Assembly (NCBI GenBank): GCA_002707695.1
Contig: PANR01000028.1
Coordinates: 1-32,367, forward strand
Origin: Legionellaceae bacterium
GTDB taxonomy: Bacteria > Pseudomonadota > Gammaproteobacteria > UBA12402
Reading direction: 5' to 3'
DNA: 32,367 nt
The stretch's first letter is position 1, and every line of letters starts with the position of its first letter. A program made the translations under genes and the position numbers. Positions 25,991 through 32,367 of this stretch are shown here, piece after piece. Below the pieces are notes generated by a model that saw only the letters and a program-made list of their open reading frames with translations, did no database searches and was not told the origin of the DNA.

Positions 25991-27208
25991 TCAAACAACT
26001 GAAGTCATACTCCTTGATTGATGAGCTTCTTCAACAGCATCATAAAATGTTTCGCCATCTTCATCCTCATCATTTTCATTTAAACGTGGTGTTGCAATTG
26101 CTAGACGTTCACGAATAATATCAAGCTTTTCATCCATACAAGGCGTACGATCTTCAAGAGCAGAGTACTTCGCACGGTAGTGCTCTAAATTTGGCACACC
26201 CTCAAAAACCTCCTTCAATATTTTCTCAAAATCAACCTTACTAATAGACTCATTATAAAAAACAATATCTAGGGGTTTTTCACCAGCATTATTCGATTTC
26301 TCAAGCACGCCTTTATTTACCAACGTAGCAAGAATAGCGCGACCCTCACCTTCAAGCGATCGTCTAACTCGTGATTGACTGCCTCTCTCCGCAGAAGAAC
26401 CAAACTGGCCACCAACTTCGCCTTCTGTAAACAGAACAGGTCGTTTTTTAGCTATCTCACAAAGAAAAGCAAGGTTATTATGTCTGCATGCGACATGTAT
26501 CACTGTGTCGCCAAGATCATCGACCTCTTCCCAAAAACACACTGTATACTTATCTATTAAACCTGATATTTTTTCAAATAAGCCTTTAACAGTATTAGCA
26601 TCTTGGACATACTCAACAACATGGTGAAAAAACAAATGTACTGTAGACTCATCAATATATTCTTGTAGTTTTTCAACGGTAAAGCGCCTAATGATGGCGT
26701 GAAAAAACGCTTCTCGATATTCAGGGCTAACCACCTCATACACTGTCTTGCTTTCCTGAGTCATATACGCTCCAAGCCTATAGTCAATTTGCCTTTCATT
26801 GAGCAGCTCAATAAATCCACTAAGCTCACCACGACGTGCCATAATATGAAAGACAGTGTCCCCCTGCTCATTTTGCTTATACAGCTTGATGTCTTTAGGT
26901 TTAATGCTATTAAGCTTTGCTTGAATTTGGCGTAAATCAACACTACCTTTTACTAGGTCAATTAAATCTATATAAGCTTGTTCGCGTTGCTCACGCAAAT
27001 CCTTTTGACATTTAGCAAAAGCAAAATATAATCCGATGACAGCTATCATCGGAAGCATAACTTTAAGGATAAGCTCAAGGGAAACTAAATCATCCCGGCC
27101 CCCAGAACTGGCGGGTTGTTCTGTTGGCGAAGACGTTGTTGTCGCTACAACAAGATTCATTAATGCCATTACAAGGAAAACCTCAGGCTCGAATATTATT
27201 TTTCTCAT
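25991..27208 (-). CDS. Membrane-anchored ankyrin-like protein
   Basis: A 405-residue protein. Residues 10-22 form a hydrophobic, signal-like segment, followed by a Thr/Ser/Pro-rich stretch and a clear transmembrane helix at 45-64 (LILKVMLPMIAVIGLYFAFA). The rest is soluble and charged. Ankyrin-like units are visible at 113-140 (NEQGDTVFHIMARRGELSGFIELL), 229-258 (DDLGDTVIHVACRHNNLAFLCEI) and a partial one at 306-320. The acidic tail ENDEDEDGETFYDAVEEA contains a tyrosine in an acidic context. GAGG lies six bases before the ATG, and a strong promoter is at 27322-27351. Probably an envelope protein or secreted effector; the target is unknown. Confidence 0.78.
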   Translation of the reverse strand: MRKIIFEPEVFLVMALMNLVVATTTSSPTEQPASSGGRDDLVSLELILKVMLPMIAVIGLYFAFAKCQKDLREQREQAYIDLIDLVKGSVDLRQIQAKLNSIKPKDIKLYKQNEQGDTVFHIMARRGELSGFIELLNERQIDYRLGAYMTQESKTVYEVVSPEYREAFFHAIIRRFTVEKLQEYIDESTVHLFFHHVVEYVQDANTVKGLFEKISGLIDKYTVCFWEEVDDLGDTVIHVACRHNNLAFLCEIAKKRPVLFTEGEVGGQFGSSAERGSQSRVRRSLEGEGRAILATLVNKGVLEKSNNAGEKPLDIVFYNESISKVDFEKILKEVFEGVPNLEHYRAKYSALEDRTPCMDEKLDIIRERLAIATPRLNENDEDEDGETFYDAVEEAHQSRSMTSVV

Positions 27209-27321
27209 GATAACCTCTAGTTATAATTAGCGTTTAAGCAAAGAAAAACGGGAACAAAAATCCATTGATCCCTAAACCAAATAATCGTCCGTGATTGGTG
27301 ATAATTTTGAGTGGCAAGAGA

Positions 27322-27351
27322 ATTATACAAAAAGAAAATTCCATAAGTCAA
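27322..27351 (-). promoter_or_regulatory. Sigma70 promoter for the ankyrin genes
   Basis: On the minus strand, TTGACT (27346-27351) and a perfect TATAAT (27322-27327) are separated by 18 bases. Transcription would start about 110 bases before the ATG at 27208. The rest of the 27209-27508 gap holds only the palindromic repeat at 27460. Confidence 0.6.
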
Positions 27352-27459
27352 CTTGACGTGTCAGCACCATTGCATCAATCTTCATGCTCGGGCAAAAAAT
27401 TGCCAAAATGTGCGGGAGATTCAACGTGGGTGAAAATTAAAAAACCGATCTAATGAGGG

Positions 27460-27488
27460 CTGTCATTCCCGCGGAAGCAGGAATCCAG
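27460..27488. repeat. Palindromic repeat, single copy (copy 2)
   Basis: Starts CTGTCATTCCCGCGG and ends GGAATCCAG. It is a lone half-element with no inverted partner within 100 bases. It lies 20 bases after the stop of the ATPase gene and could act as its transcript end. Confidence 0.88.
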
Positions 27489-27508
27489 AATAAAATTAAT
27501 GAGACGCC

Positions 27509-28708
27509 TCACTCAACTTCCAATAAAAAATCATGCAAGTGTGCAATAGGTACAGCCAAACATCCTTTTGACACCTGCAATCTAGTGCCGCCAAAAGTCA
27601 CTAAAACGAGGTGCTCTACTTGAGGAAACATTTTTTTGAAGCTGGCAGGTAATTTTGCTGGTTGAACCTGTTGAGTACTCATCTTAGCATCAAGCGCAAT
27701 CACTTTACCAGATTTAGTCACAACTAAAAAATCAATTTCTTCACCTTCTTTTGTGCGCCATAAATAAATCTCCCAGTCTTTGCCATAATTCTCTATGAAT
27801 TTAAAAATCTCAGCAAAAACTAGTGTTTCAAATAATGGGCCTGCTTGCGGACTTGTCAGCAAAGGTGTTGCATCTTGCCAGCCTTGTAAACGAGCTGCCA
27901 AGCCAGTATCTAAGAAATAAAATTTAGGCGTTTTAGTTAACCGCTTATTTAAATTGCTCATATAAGGCTTTAAGCGATATGCTAAGGCCGTTCGCTGTAA
28001 AACACCCACCCATTCCTTAATCGTTACTGCCTGAACTCCACTATCATTTGCAATATTAGCGTAATCTAAAAGCCTGCCCGTTCGAGCTGCTAGCAAACCT
28101 AGCACCGCGTTAAACGCTGCTTGCTTCTGCACGCCGGCACTTAATACAATATCCTTTTCAATATAACTTCGAATATAGTCATTTAAATATTGAACCGACG
28201 ATAATGAATGATCAATATAAAGCTCTGGCCAACCTCCTTTAAACAAAATAGTTTGAATATTCACAGCACTTGATGCACGCTGAATTTCATGAACCGTTAA
28301 TGTATTCAAATAAAAATAACTGACCCGTCCCGCCAAACTTTCTTTAATATTTTTATCTATCAATAATTGATTTGAGCCGGTCATACAAAATAATGTTGAT
28401 ACCAAACTCCCATCTATCAAGCGCTGTTTTTTTAATTCATCAACTCGGCGCTTAATTTCAGAAAAAAGGTTTGGCACATACTGCACTTCATCAAGCAAAA
28501 CAGGTGGTAAAAACTGATCTAAAAACAATCTTGGATCTTGGTTAGCAAGATTTCGCAGCTGCAAATCATCAAAGGTTATCTCCTTGAATTGTCCGCTTGC
28601 AACGTGAGACAGTAGCGTGCTCTTGCCACACTGACGCGGGCCAATAACAAACTGCACTGGCATGGCGCTACCAGATAAACGAGTGGCGATGTCACGATCT
28701 ATATACAT
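27509..28708 (-). CDS. AAA ATPase with C-terminal DUF4143 domain
   Basis: A 399-residue protein of the widespread AAA_14/DUF4143 family. It has Walker A GPRQCGKST at 23-31, Walker B VLLDEVQ at 70-76 and sensor-like MTGSNQ at 109-114. A winged-helix-like middle region follows (YANIANDSGVQAVTIKEWVGVL). The C-terminus has FETLVFAEI (291-300), EIDFLV (324-329) and ALDAK (338-342), which form a nuclease-like PD-(D/E)XK arrangement with Asp in place of the usual Glu before x-Lys. The biological role of the family is poorly defined. The ATG has no ribosome site, and a perfect promoter lies immediately upstream, predicting a leaderless mRNA. Confidence 0.88.
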   Translation of the reverse strand: MYIDRDIATRLSGSAMPVQFVIGPRQCGKSTLLSHVASGQFKEITFDDLQLRNLANQDPRLFLDQFLPPVLLDEVQYVPNLFSEIKRRVDELKKQRLIDGSLVSTLFCMTGSNQLLIDKNIKESLAGRVSYFYLNTLTVHEIQRASSAVNIQTILFKGGWPELYIDHSLSSVQYLNDYIRSYIEKDIVLSAGVQKQAAFNAVLGLLAARTGRLLDYANIANDSGVQAVTIKEWVGVLQRTALAYRLKPYMSNLNKRLTKTPKFYFLDTGLAARLQGWQDATPLLTSPQAGPLFETLVFAEIFKFIENYGKDWEIYLWRTKEGEEIDFLVVTKSGKVIALDAKMSTQQVQPAKLPASFKKMFPQVEHLVLVTFGGTRLQVSKGCLAVPIAHLHDFLLEVE

Positions 28709-28714
28709 GTGACG

Positions 28715-28743
28715 ATTATAAGTTTTAATCTTATAATTGTCAA
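28715..28743 (-). promoter_or_regulatory. Perfect consensus sigma70 promoter, leaderless start
   Basis: On the minus strand, TTGACA (28738-28743), a 17-base spacer (28721-28737) and TATAAT (28715-28720) match consensus at all 12 positions. The -10 box ends six bases before the ATG of the ATPase gene, so transcription should begin at or next to the A of the ATG. Confidence 0.8.
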
Positions 28744-28817
28744 GTTTTGCTGTCTGAACACAAGCGAGCAGAAAGGCTATAACTTGTTGATTTATAGCAA
28801 GTTTATTCTCTCGTCAA

Positions 28818-28893
28818 CTGTCATTCCCGCGGAAGCGGGAATCCAGATCAAAATGAATACTAACTGGACCCCCGATCGCGTCGGGGGTGACAG
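28818..28893. repeat. Palindromic repeat, inverted pair (copy 3)
   Basis: Halves at 28818-28846 (CTGTCATTCCCGCGG...GGGAATCCAG) and 28864-28893 (CTGGACCCCCGATCG...GGGGGTGACAG), 17 bases apart. The spacing equals that of copy 1, so the pair is probably the mobile unit. The outer ends are CTGTCA/TGACAG. It fills most of the gap between the ATPase promoter and the MFS gene. Confidence 0.88.
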
Positions 28894-29000
28894 CGATGGA
28901 TAAGACGATACCCACTCACCTTAAAATAGCGCCTTGTGAAGCGTGTGTCCTTTCCTATTAATATGCTATCATCGAGAAATTAACCGAAAAAGGAGGCCGC

Positions 29001-30234
29001 ATGACAACCGCCGCCGCCATTAGTAAGAAAAATCCCCCCCTGGCTTCTTTTAATTTTTTTAATTTTTTTAATTTCAGGCCCTGAATTCGCAACAGATATG
29101 TATGTGCCCTCACTACCATCAATTGCAACAAGCTTACATATTTTAAAATCAAGTGCAGCACTCACCATCACGGCTTACTTGCTCGGAATGGCCATTTCGC
29201 AATTTTTTTATGGCAGTATTTCTGATGCTTATGGACGAAAGAAAACCCTACTCATCTCATCGCTTGTTTGCTTGGCCGGTAATATTATTTGCATGGTGTC
29301 TCATCATTTTGCAACGCTTGTTGTTGGCCGTGTTATTCAAGGTGCGGGCGCAGGCGCTAGTGTGTCGATGTGTTTAGCCATTGCGCGTGATGTTTATGAA
29401 GGGCCAACGCTCGCCAGAGCATTCAGCATTTTGTTTGCCTTCTATTTTGCGGTCTTTGGTTGCGCGCCCATCGTTGGGGGTTACTTGGAGCATTATTTAA
29501 ACTGGCGCTATAACTTTGTTATACTCACCATTTACTTTGCTATACAGTTCTTTTGGGTACTATTAATTTACCAAGAAACTTACGTGAACACTGGCACGCA
29601 TCAACGGTTGTCTCTCAAAACATCACTTTTAAACTACTGGCAGCTAATAAAAAGCCGCATATTTGTTGGTAATCTACTCGCATGCACGTTAACTTATTGC
29701 GGCTTATTCGCTTATATCGCTATCACACCATTTTTATTTCAAAAAGAGATGGGATTAAACGCAGTAGAATATGGATGGCTAGGTATCTTTATCGCAGCTG
29801 CATTGGTCACTGCAAATGTCGTTGGTGGTCAGCTTGTCAAAAAGTTCGGCATGCACAAACCTAATTTTGTTCTCGCCTCTGCCGTTATTATTGGTAGTGT
29901 CGTGATGTTTGTTCTCGCTCTCGTTGGGTTCTCAAATGTCTGGGTTGTTATTCTACCATTTTCTGTGTTTATCCTAGGTATTGGCATGAGTGGCGTCACT
30001 TGCGCAGCCAATGCTTTTACACCATTCGGCCATATTGCTGGTTCTGCTGGTGCATTTTGGACGGGCATGCAATTTTTAATCTTGTTCGGCACAAGCTTTG
30101 TCTTCGCTCACCTTGGCGCCAAAACGCAATTACCATTTTCTGTAACATTGATGATACTAGCCGGCTCAGTGGTATTGTGCTTGCTTTGGGTCATCCCAAT
30201 CAAAAAATTGGGAACGCAAACTGAAGATGCTTAG
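29001..30234 (+). CDS. Bcr/CflA-type MFS drug transporter, frame broken at a C7 run
   Basis: The main open frame (from 29098, 378 residues) is a 12-helix major facilitator of the Bcr/CflA drug-resistance group: TDMYVPSLPSIA, motif A GSISDAYGRKKTLL, and GRVIQGAGAGASVSMCLAIARD. That frame has no good start: its ATG falls inside the conserved helix-1 motif and lacks a ribosome site. A perfect AAGGAGG precedes an ATG at 29001, whose frame reads MTTAAAISKKNPP and then stops at 29082-29084. Removing one C from the run of seven at 29034-29040 joins the two into PPWLLLIFLIFLIS followed by GPEFATDMYVPS, exactly the expected helix 1. The gene is therefore a recent pseudogene, a phase-variable gene, or a sequencing error. 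A terminator follows directly. Confidence 0.8.
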
Positions 30235-30291
30235 GCATGACAATTAAAGAAAAAACCCATCTAACGATGGGTTTTTCAATTTTGGCGCGCC
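30233..30291. repeat. 59-bp direct repeat of the tRNA-Arg 3' end and terminator (scar 1)
   Basis: Identical over 59 bases to 30921-30979. It contains the tail of a palindromic repeat (AGGCATGACA), the terminator hairpin and the last 9 bases of tRNA-Arg with CCA (TGGCGCGCC on this strand). It is fused to the final two bases of the MFS stop codon. It looks like a by-product of recombination at the tRNA 3' end. Confidence 0.85.
30251..30276. terminator. Bidirectional terminator after the MFS gene
   Basis: Stem AAAAACCCATC / GATGGGTTTTT with loop TAAC, 17 bases after the MFS stop. A and T tracts on both sides allow termination in either direction. The same hairpin recurs at 30445-30470 and 30939-30964. 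Confidence 0.85.
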
Positions 30292-30299
30292 TTTATCCG

Positions 30300-30421
30300 C
30301 TGTCATTCCCGTGAAGACGGGAATCCAGGTCAACATCAACAACAACCAACCCTGAAACTTTTGACTGCCAAAGCAGCACTATTTATTTCGAACTGGACCC
30401 CCGATCGAGCCGGGGGTGACA
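30300..30421. repeat. Palindromic repeat, widely spaced inverted pair (copy 4)
   Basis: Halves at 30300-30328 (CTGTCATTCCCGTG...GGGAATCCAG) and 30393-30421 (CTGGACCCCCGATCG...GGGGGTGACA), 64 bases apart. No gene lies between them; the 79-residue open frame here is an artefact of the repeat. Confidence 0.85.
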
Positions 30422-30443
30422 ACAAAAAAATAGCAAAGGCAAT

Positions 30444-30494
30444 AAAAAACCCATCTAACGATGGGTTTTTCAATTTTGGCGCGCCCGGAGAGAT
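30444..30494. repeat. 51-bp direct repeat of the tRNA-Arg 3' end and terminator (scar 2)
   Basis: Identical over 51 bases to 30938-30988. It includes the terminator hairpin (30445-30470) and the last 18 bases of tRNA-Arg including CCA (30477-30494), breaking off at the edge of the T-loop. Truncation in the T arm is typical of attachment sites of tRNA-targeting integrases. No integrase gene is present. Confidence 0.85.
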
Positions 30495-30518
30495 GGACTC
30501 GGGCCATCAACTACCTGT

Positions 30519-30546
30519 TGTTACCCCTGCGAAGGCAGGGGTCCAG
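30519..30546. repeat. Palindromic repeat, left border of the GIY-YIG gene (copy 5)
   Basis: Starts TGTTACCCCTGCGAAGG and ends GGGGTCCAG. Its inverted partner is at 30903-30930 on the other side of the GIY-YIG gene. Confidence 0.82.
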
Positions 30547-30579
30547 CCGTCAGATAAAATAGCCCTGCCATTTTTCACA

Positions 30580-30873
30580 TCAACATATACTTTCATATAA
30601 ATCCTCCCAGAATGGGTTAAAATCTTCTATAAGCCGAATCTTCCACAAACGTTTCCAACGCTTCAACTGCTTTTCTCTGTCTAAAGCATAACCAATATCA
30701 TCATATTCTTCATAAAAGACTAATTTAGTCACCTCATACTGTTTAGTGAAACCTTCAGTAATATGATTTCTATGCTCATAAACGCGCCTAATCAAGTCAT
30801 TGGTAACACCAATATATAAAGTTCCATTTTGTTTTGACGCAAGAATATACACCCAATAACTTTTTACAGGCAC
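30580..30873 (-). CDS. Small GIY-YIG nuclease family protein
   Basis: A 97-residue single-domain GIY-YIG protein. The two motif strands are WVYIL (7-11) and LYIGVTNDL (19-27), followed by the conserved Arg29, His34, a Lys-rich middle and the metal-binding Glu67 in LDREKQLKRWKR. The C-terminal FNPFWEDLY is typical of the short stand-alone members. The fold cuts DNA in homing endonucleases and UvrC; the role of the stand-alone proteins is unclear. The start is GTG at 30871-30873 with GGAG seven bases upstream. The gene is bracketed by inverted palindromic repeats (30519 and 30903), suggesting it travels with them. Confidence 0.88.
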   Translation of the reverse strand: MPVKSYWVYILASKQNGTLYIGVTNDLIRRVYEHRNHITEGFTKQYEVTKLVFYEEYDDIGYALDREKQLKRWKRLWKIRLIEDFNPFWEDLYESIC

Positions 30874-30902
30874 AGTAAAACTCCGAGAAATTTAACAACC
30901 GA

Positions 30903-30930
30903 CTGGATGCCTGCCTACGCAGGCATGACA
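30903..30930. repeat. Palindromic repeat, right border of the GIY-YIG gene (copy 6)
   Basis: Starts CTGGATGCCTGCC and ends GCAGGCATGACA. It is the inverted partner of 30519-30546. Its last ten bases are also the first ten of the 59-bp repeat copied next to the MFS gene. Confidence 0.82.
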
Positions 30931-30938
30931 ATTAAAGA

Positions 30939-30964
30939 AAAAACCCATCTAACGATGGGTTTTT
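30939..30964 (-). terminator. Terminator of tRNA-Arg
   Basis: Stem AAAAACCCATC / GATGGGTTTTT, loop TAAC, seven bases after the tRNA CCA end on the minus strand, with the T-rich side TTTTTTC. It is the parent copy of the hairpins found in the two scars. Confidence 0.85.
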
Positions 30965-30970
30965 CAATTT

Positions 30971-31047
30971 TGGCGCGCCCGGAGAGATTCGAACTCCCGA
31001 CCCCCTAGTTCGTAGCCAGGTACTCTATCCAGCTGAGCTACGGGCGC
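30971..31047 (-). tRNA. tRNA-Arg (anticodon ACG)
   Basis: A 77-base gene including encoded CCA. Acceptor GCGCCCG pairs with CGGGCGC, the discriminator base is G, and CCA is encoded. The D arm reads GTAGCTCAGCTGGATAGAG, the anticodon arm CCTGG-CTACGAA-CTAGG with anticodon ACG, and the T arm has GTTCGAATC in its loop. It closely resembles E. coli tRNA-Arg(ACG), whose A34 is edited to inosine. Its 3' end is duplicated at two upstream scars. Confidence 0.97.
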
Positions 31048-31059
31048 ACAAGAGAAGTG

Positions 31060-31087
31060 ATTCTAATTAAATAAAGCCCTGTGTCAA
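31060..31087 (-). promoter_or_regulatory. Sigma70 promoter of tRNA-Arg
   Basis: On the minus strand, a perfect TTGACA (31082-31087), a 16-base spacer and TAGAAT (31060-31065, five of six matches) end 12 bases before the mature tRNA 5' end. Confidence 0.75.
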
Positions 31088-31105
31088 GGAAAGGAGCAAC
31101 CTTCC

Positions 31106-32367
31106 TTAGTCACTCTCCTCAATGGTAAAATTACACGCTGAAAGCGGCACAATTTTGGTTTTTTTTAGCCACTTATAGCCAAACCAGAGCAATAAAAAGA
31201 TAGGAAGCCCAATGTAGGAGACCAAGATACCATGCCAATCAAAGTGCCCTCTCAGTAGCGACATATCCTGCCCTATAATCACAGCTGTGCACAAAATTAG
31301 CGCAAAAATAGGACCGAATGGAAACGCCTTGGCACGATAAGGCAGTTTACTCAAGTCACGTCCTTGTTTGATATAGGCTCGCCGAAAGCGGTAATGGCTA
31401 ATGGCAATCCCCCACCAGGTGATAAATCCCGACAGACCTGAGGCATTGAGCAGCCAGGTATAAACCGAACCACTGCCAAACTTAGAGGATAAAAACGCCA
31501 TGGCACCCACCAACGTCGTCGCAACCAACGCCCAAACAGGTACGCCACGACGACTCACCTGGCTAAAAATTTTCGGCGCATGCCCTTTTGTCGACAAATA
31601 CCATAACATGCGCGTCGATGCATACATGCCTGAATTACCCGCTGACAACACAGCAATGAGAATGACTAAGTTCATAATACCTGCCGCTGCATGAATACCC
31701 GACTGCGTAAAGACCAACGTAAATGGGCTGGTGAGCACATCGTTTTTTAACAGTTGTGGCGAACTTGACGGAATCAAGGTGGCAATCACTGCCATCGACA
31801 AAATATAAAAAAGCAAAATACGCCAAAACACTTTGCGTATGGCATTAGGAATACTTCTGCCAGGATCTTTACTCTCACCTGCTGCTACGCCGACAAGCTC
31901 TGTCCCCTGAAAAGAAAAACCAGCCACCATGAACACGCCGATAATCGCTAGAATACCGCCATGAAATGACCCACCCGCAGCGTGCCAATTATGCAACCCA
32001 ACATGATGATGACCAATCACACCCAATGCAATTGAGATGCCGCACACAATAAACAATACGACAACGACTACTTTGACAAATGACATCCAAAATTCTGCTT
32101 CACCAAACCCTTTCACAGAAATCACATTGAGCGAAAAGAGCAACGCTAAAAACAACGCACTCCAATACCCTGTTGATGCGTGAGGAAACCAAAACTTCAT
32201 AATCATCACAGCAGCGGCAATTTCTGCAGCCAAAGTAATGGCCCAGTTGAACCAATAATTAATTCCTTGTGCAAAACCAAACGCGGGATCAAAAAAATGC
32301 GCGCCATACGTGTAAAACGAACCGGATGTCGGCATAAATGAAGCCATTTCACCTAAGCTCGTCATGA
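31106..32367 (-). CDS. lysP: Lysine-specific permease LysP-like (5' end missing)
   Basis: An inner-membrane APC-superfamily amino acid permease. 419 residues are visible from an internal Met, and the frame continues past the right edge, so roughly the first 70 residues and two helices are missing. The sequence tracks E. coli LysP almost throughout: MTSLGEMASFMPTSGSFYTYG, FWRILLFY, AVLSAGNSGMYASTRML, and GIAISHYRFRRAYIKQGRD, with FSFQGTELVGVAAGESKDP near the middle. LysP imports lysine and, in E. coli, also senses lysine for CadC. It ends 58 bases before tRNA-Arg on the same strand. The substrate is inferred from overall similarity; a related basic amino acid is possible. Confidence 0.88.
   Translation of the reverse strand, partial: MTSLGEMASFMPTSGSFYTYGAHFFDPAFGFAQGINYWFNWAITLAAEIAAAVMIMKFWFPHASTGYWSALFLALLFSLNVISVKGFGEAEFWMSFVKVVVVVLFIVCGISIALGVIGHHHVGLHNWHAAGGSFHGGILAIIGVFMVAGFSFQGTELVGVAAGESKDPGRSIPNAIRKVFWRILLFYILSMAVIATLIPSSSPQLLKNDVLTSPFTLVFTQSGIHAAAGIMNLVILIAVLSAGNSGMYASTRMLWYLSTKGHAPKIFSQVSRRGVPVWALVATTLVGAMAFLSSKFGSGSVYTWLLNASGLSGFITWWGIAISHYRFRRAYIKQGRDLSKLPYRAKAFPFGPIFALILCTAVIIGQDMSLLRGHFDWHGILVSYIGLPIFLLLWFGYKWLKKTKIVPLSACNFTIEESD

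Noticed and set aside
30361-30600. 79-codon plus-strand frame
   Set aside because: It runs through two palindromic repeats and a tRNA-terminator scar and overlaps the GIY-YIG gene. There is no translation signal.

Overview
The window looks like a chromosomal segment from a gammaproteobacterium of moderate GC content, most likely near the Legionellales/Coxiellales. This is inferred from gene content and was not tested against a database. Core genes closely resemble gammaproteobacterial orthologues (PpiB, TldD/PmbA, AmpG, PrmB-AroC, SmrA, Udk, LigA, LysP). They sit beside ankyrin-repeat genes, a very large multidomain protein gene and an Rsm/CsrB-like small RNA, features common in host-associated members of that order.

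Layout. Positions 1-4776 (minus strand) hold a tightly packed run: gdhA (GTG start), tldD, pmbA, ppiB and the start of yajQ, which leaves the window at its left edge. A divergent gene for a small secreted CxxC protein (4865-5269) converges on pssA-ampG (minus). A 577-base gap follows. It carries a candidate CsrA/RsmA-sequestering RNA (three hairpins with GGA in the loop, then a Rho-independent terminator) and a promoter for a plus-strand run: aromatic amino acid permease, POT peptide transporter, acyl-CoA thioesterase, YciB/IspZ. After a 21-bp tandem repeat and a paired palindromic repeat comes a bolA-family gene. It converges on, and overlaps by 8 bases, a 7.2-kb gene for a 2395-residue protein: a UvrD/Rep-type helicase core fused to three diverged copies of a roughly 510-540-residue helical module. 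Then come aroC and prmB (minus), smrA and udk (plus), a 64-residue unknown gene (minus) and ligA (minus).

The right part, about 25.1-31.0 kb, looks accessory. It has two ankyrin-type genes, an AAA ATPase/DUF4143 gene with a perfect consensus promoter that predicts a leaderless mRNA, a Bcr/CflA transporter whose reading frame is broken at a run of seven C, several copies of a dispersed palindromic repeat, a small GIY-YIG nuclease gene sitting between two inverted copies of that repeat, and tRNA-Arg(ACG). Two partial copies of the tRNA 3' end plus its terminator lie 0.5-0.7 kb away, like scars of past integration at the tRNA. A lysP-like permease runs off the right edge.

Functionally the core genes cover envelope lipid and muropeptide recycling (pssA, ampG), peptide and amino acid uptake (permease, POT, lysP), nitrogen metabolism (gdhA), proteolysis and folding (tldD/pmbA, ppiB), chorismate synthesis (aroC), translation support (prmB, smrA, tRNA-Arg) and DNA replication (ligA). 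The best candidates for undescribed biology are the helicase-plus-three-module protein, the Rsm-like RNA, the GIY-YIG/palindromic-repeat association, and the C7 frameshift in the transporter.
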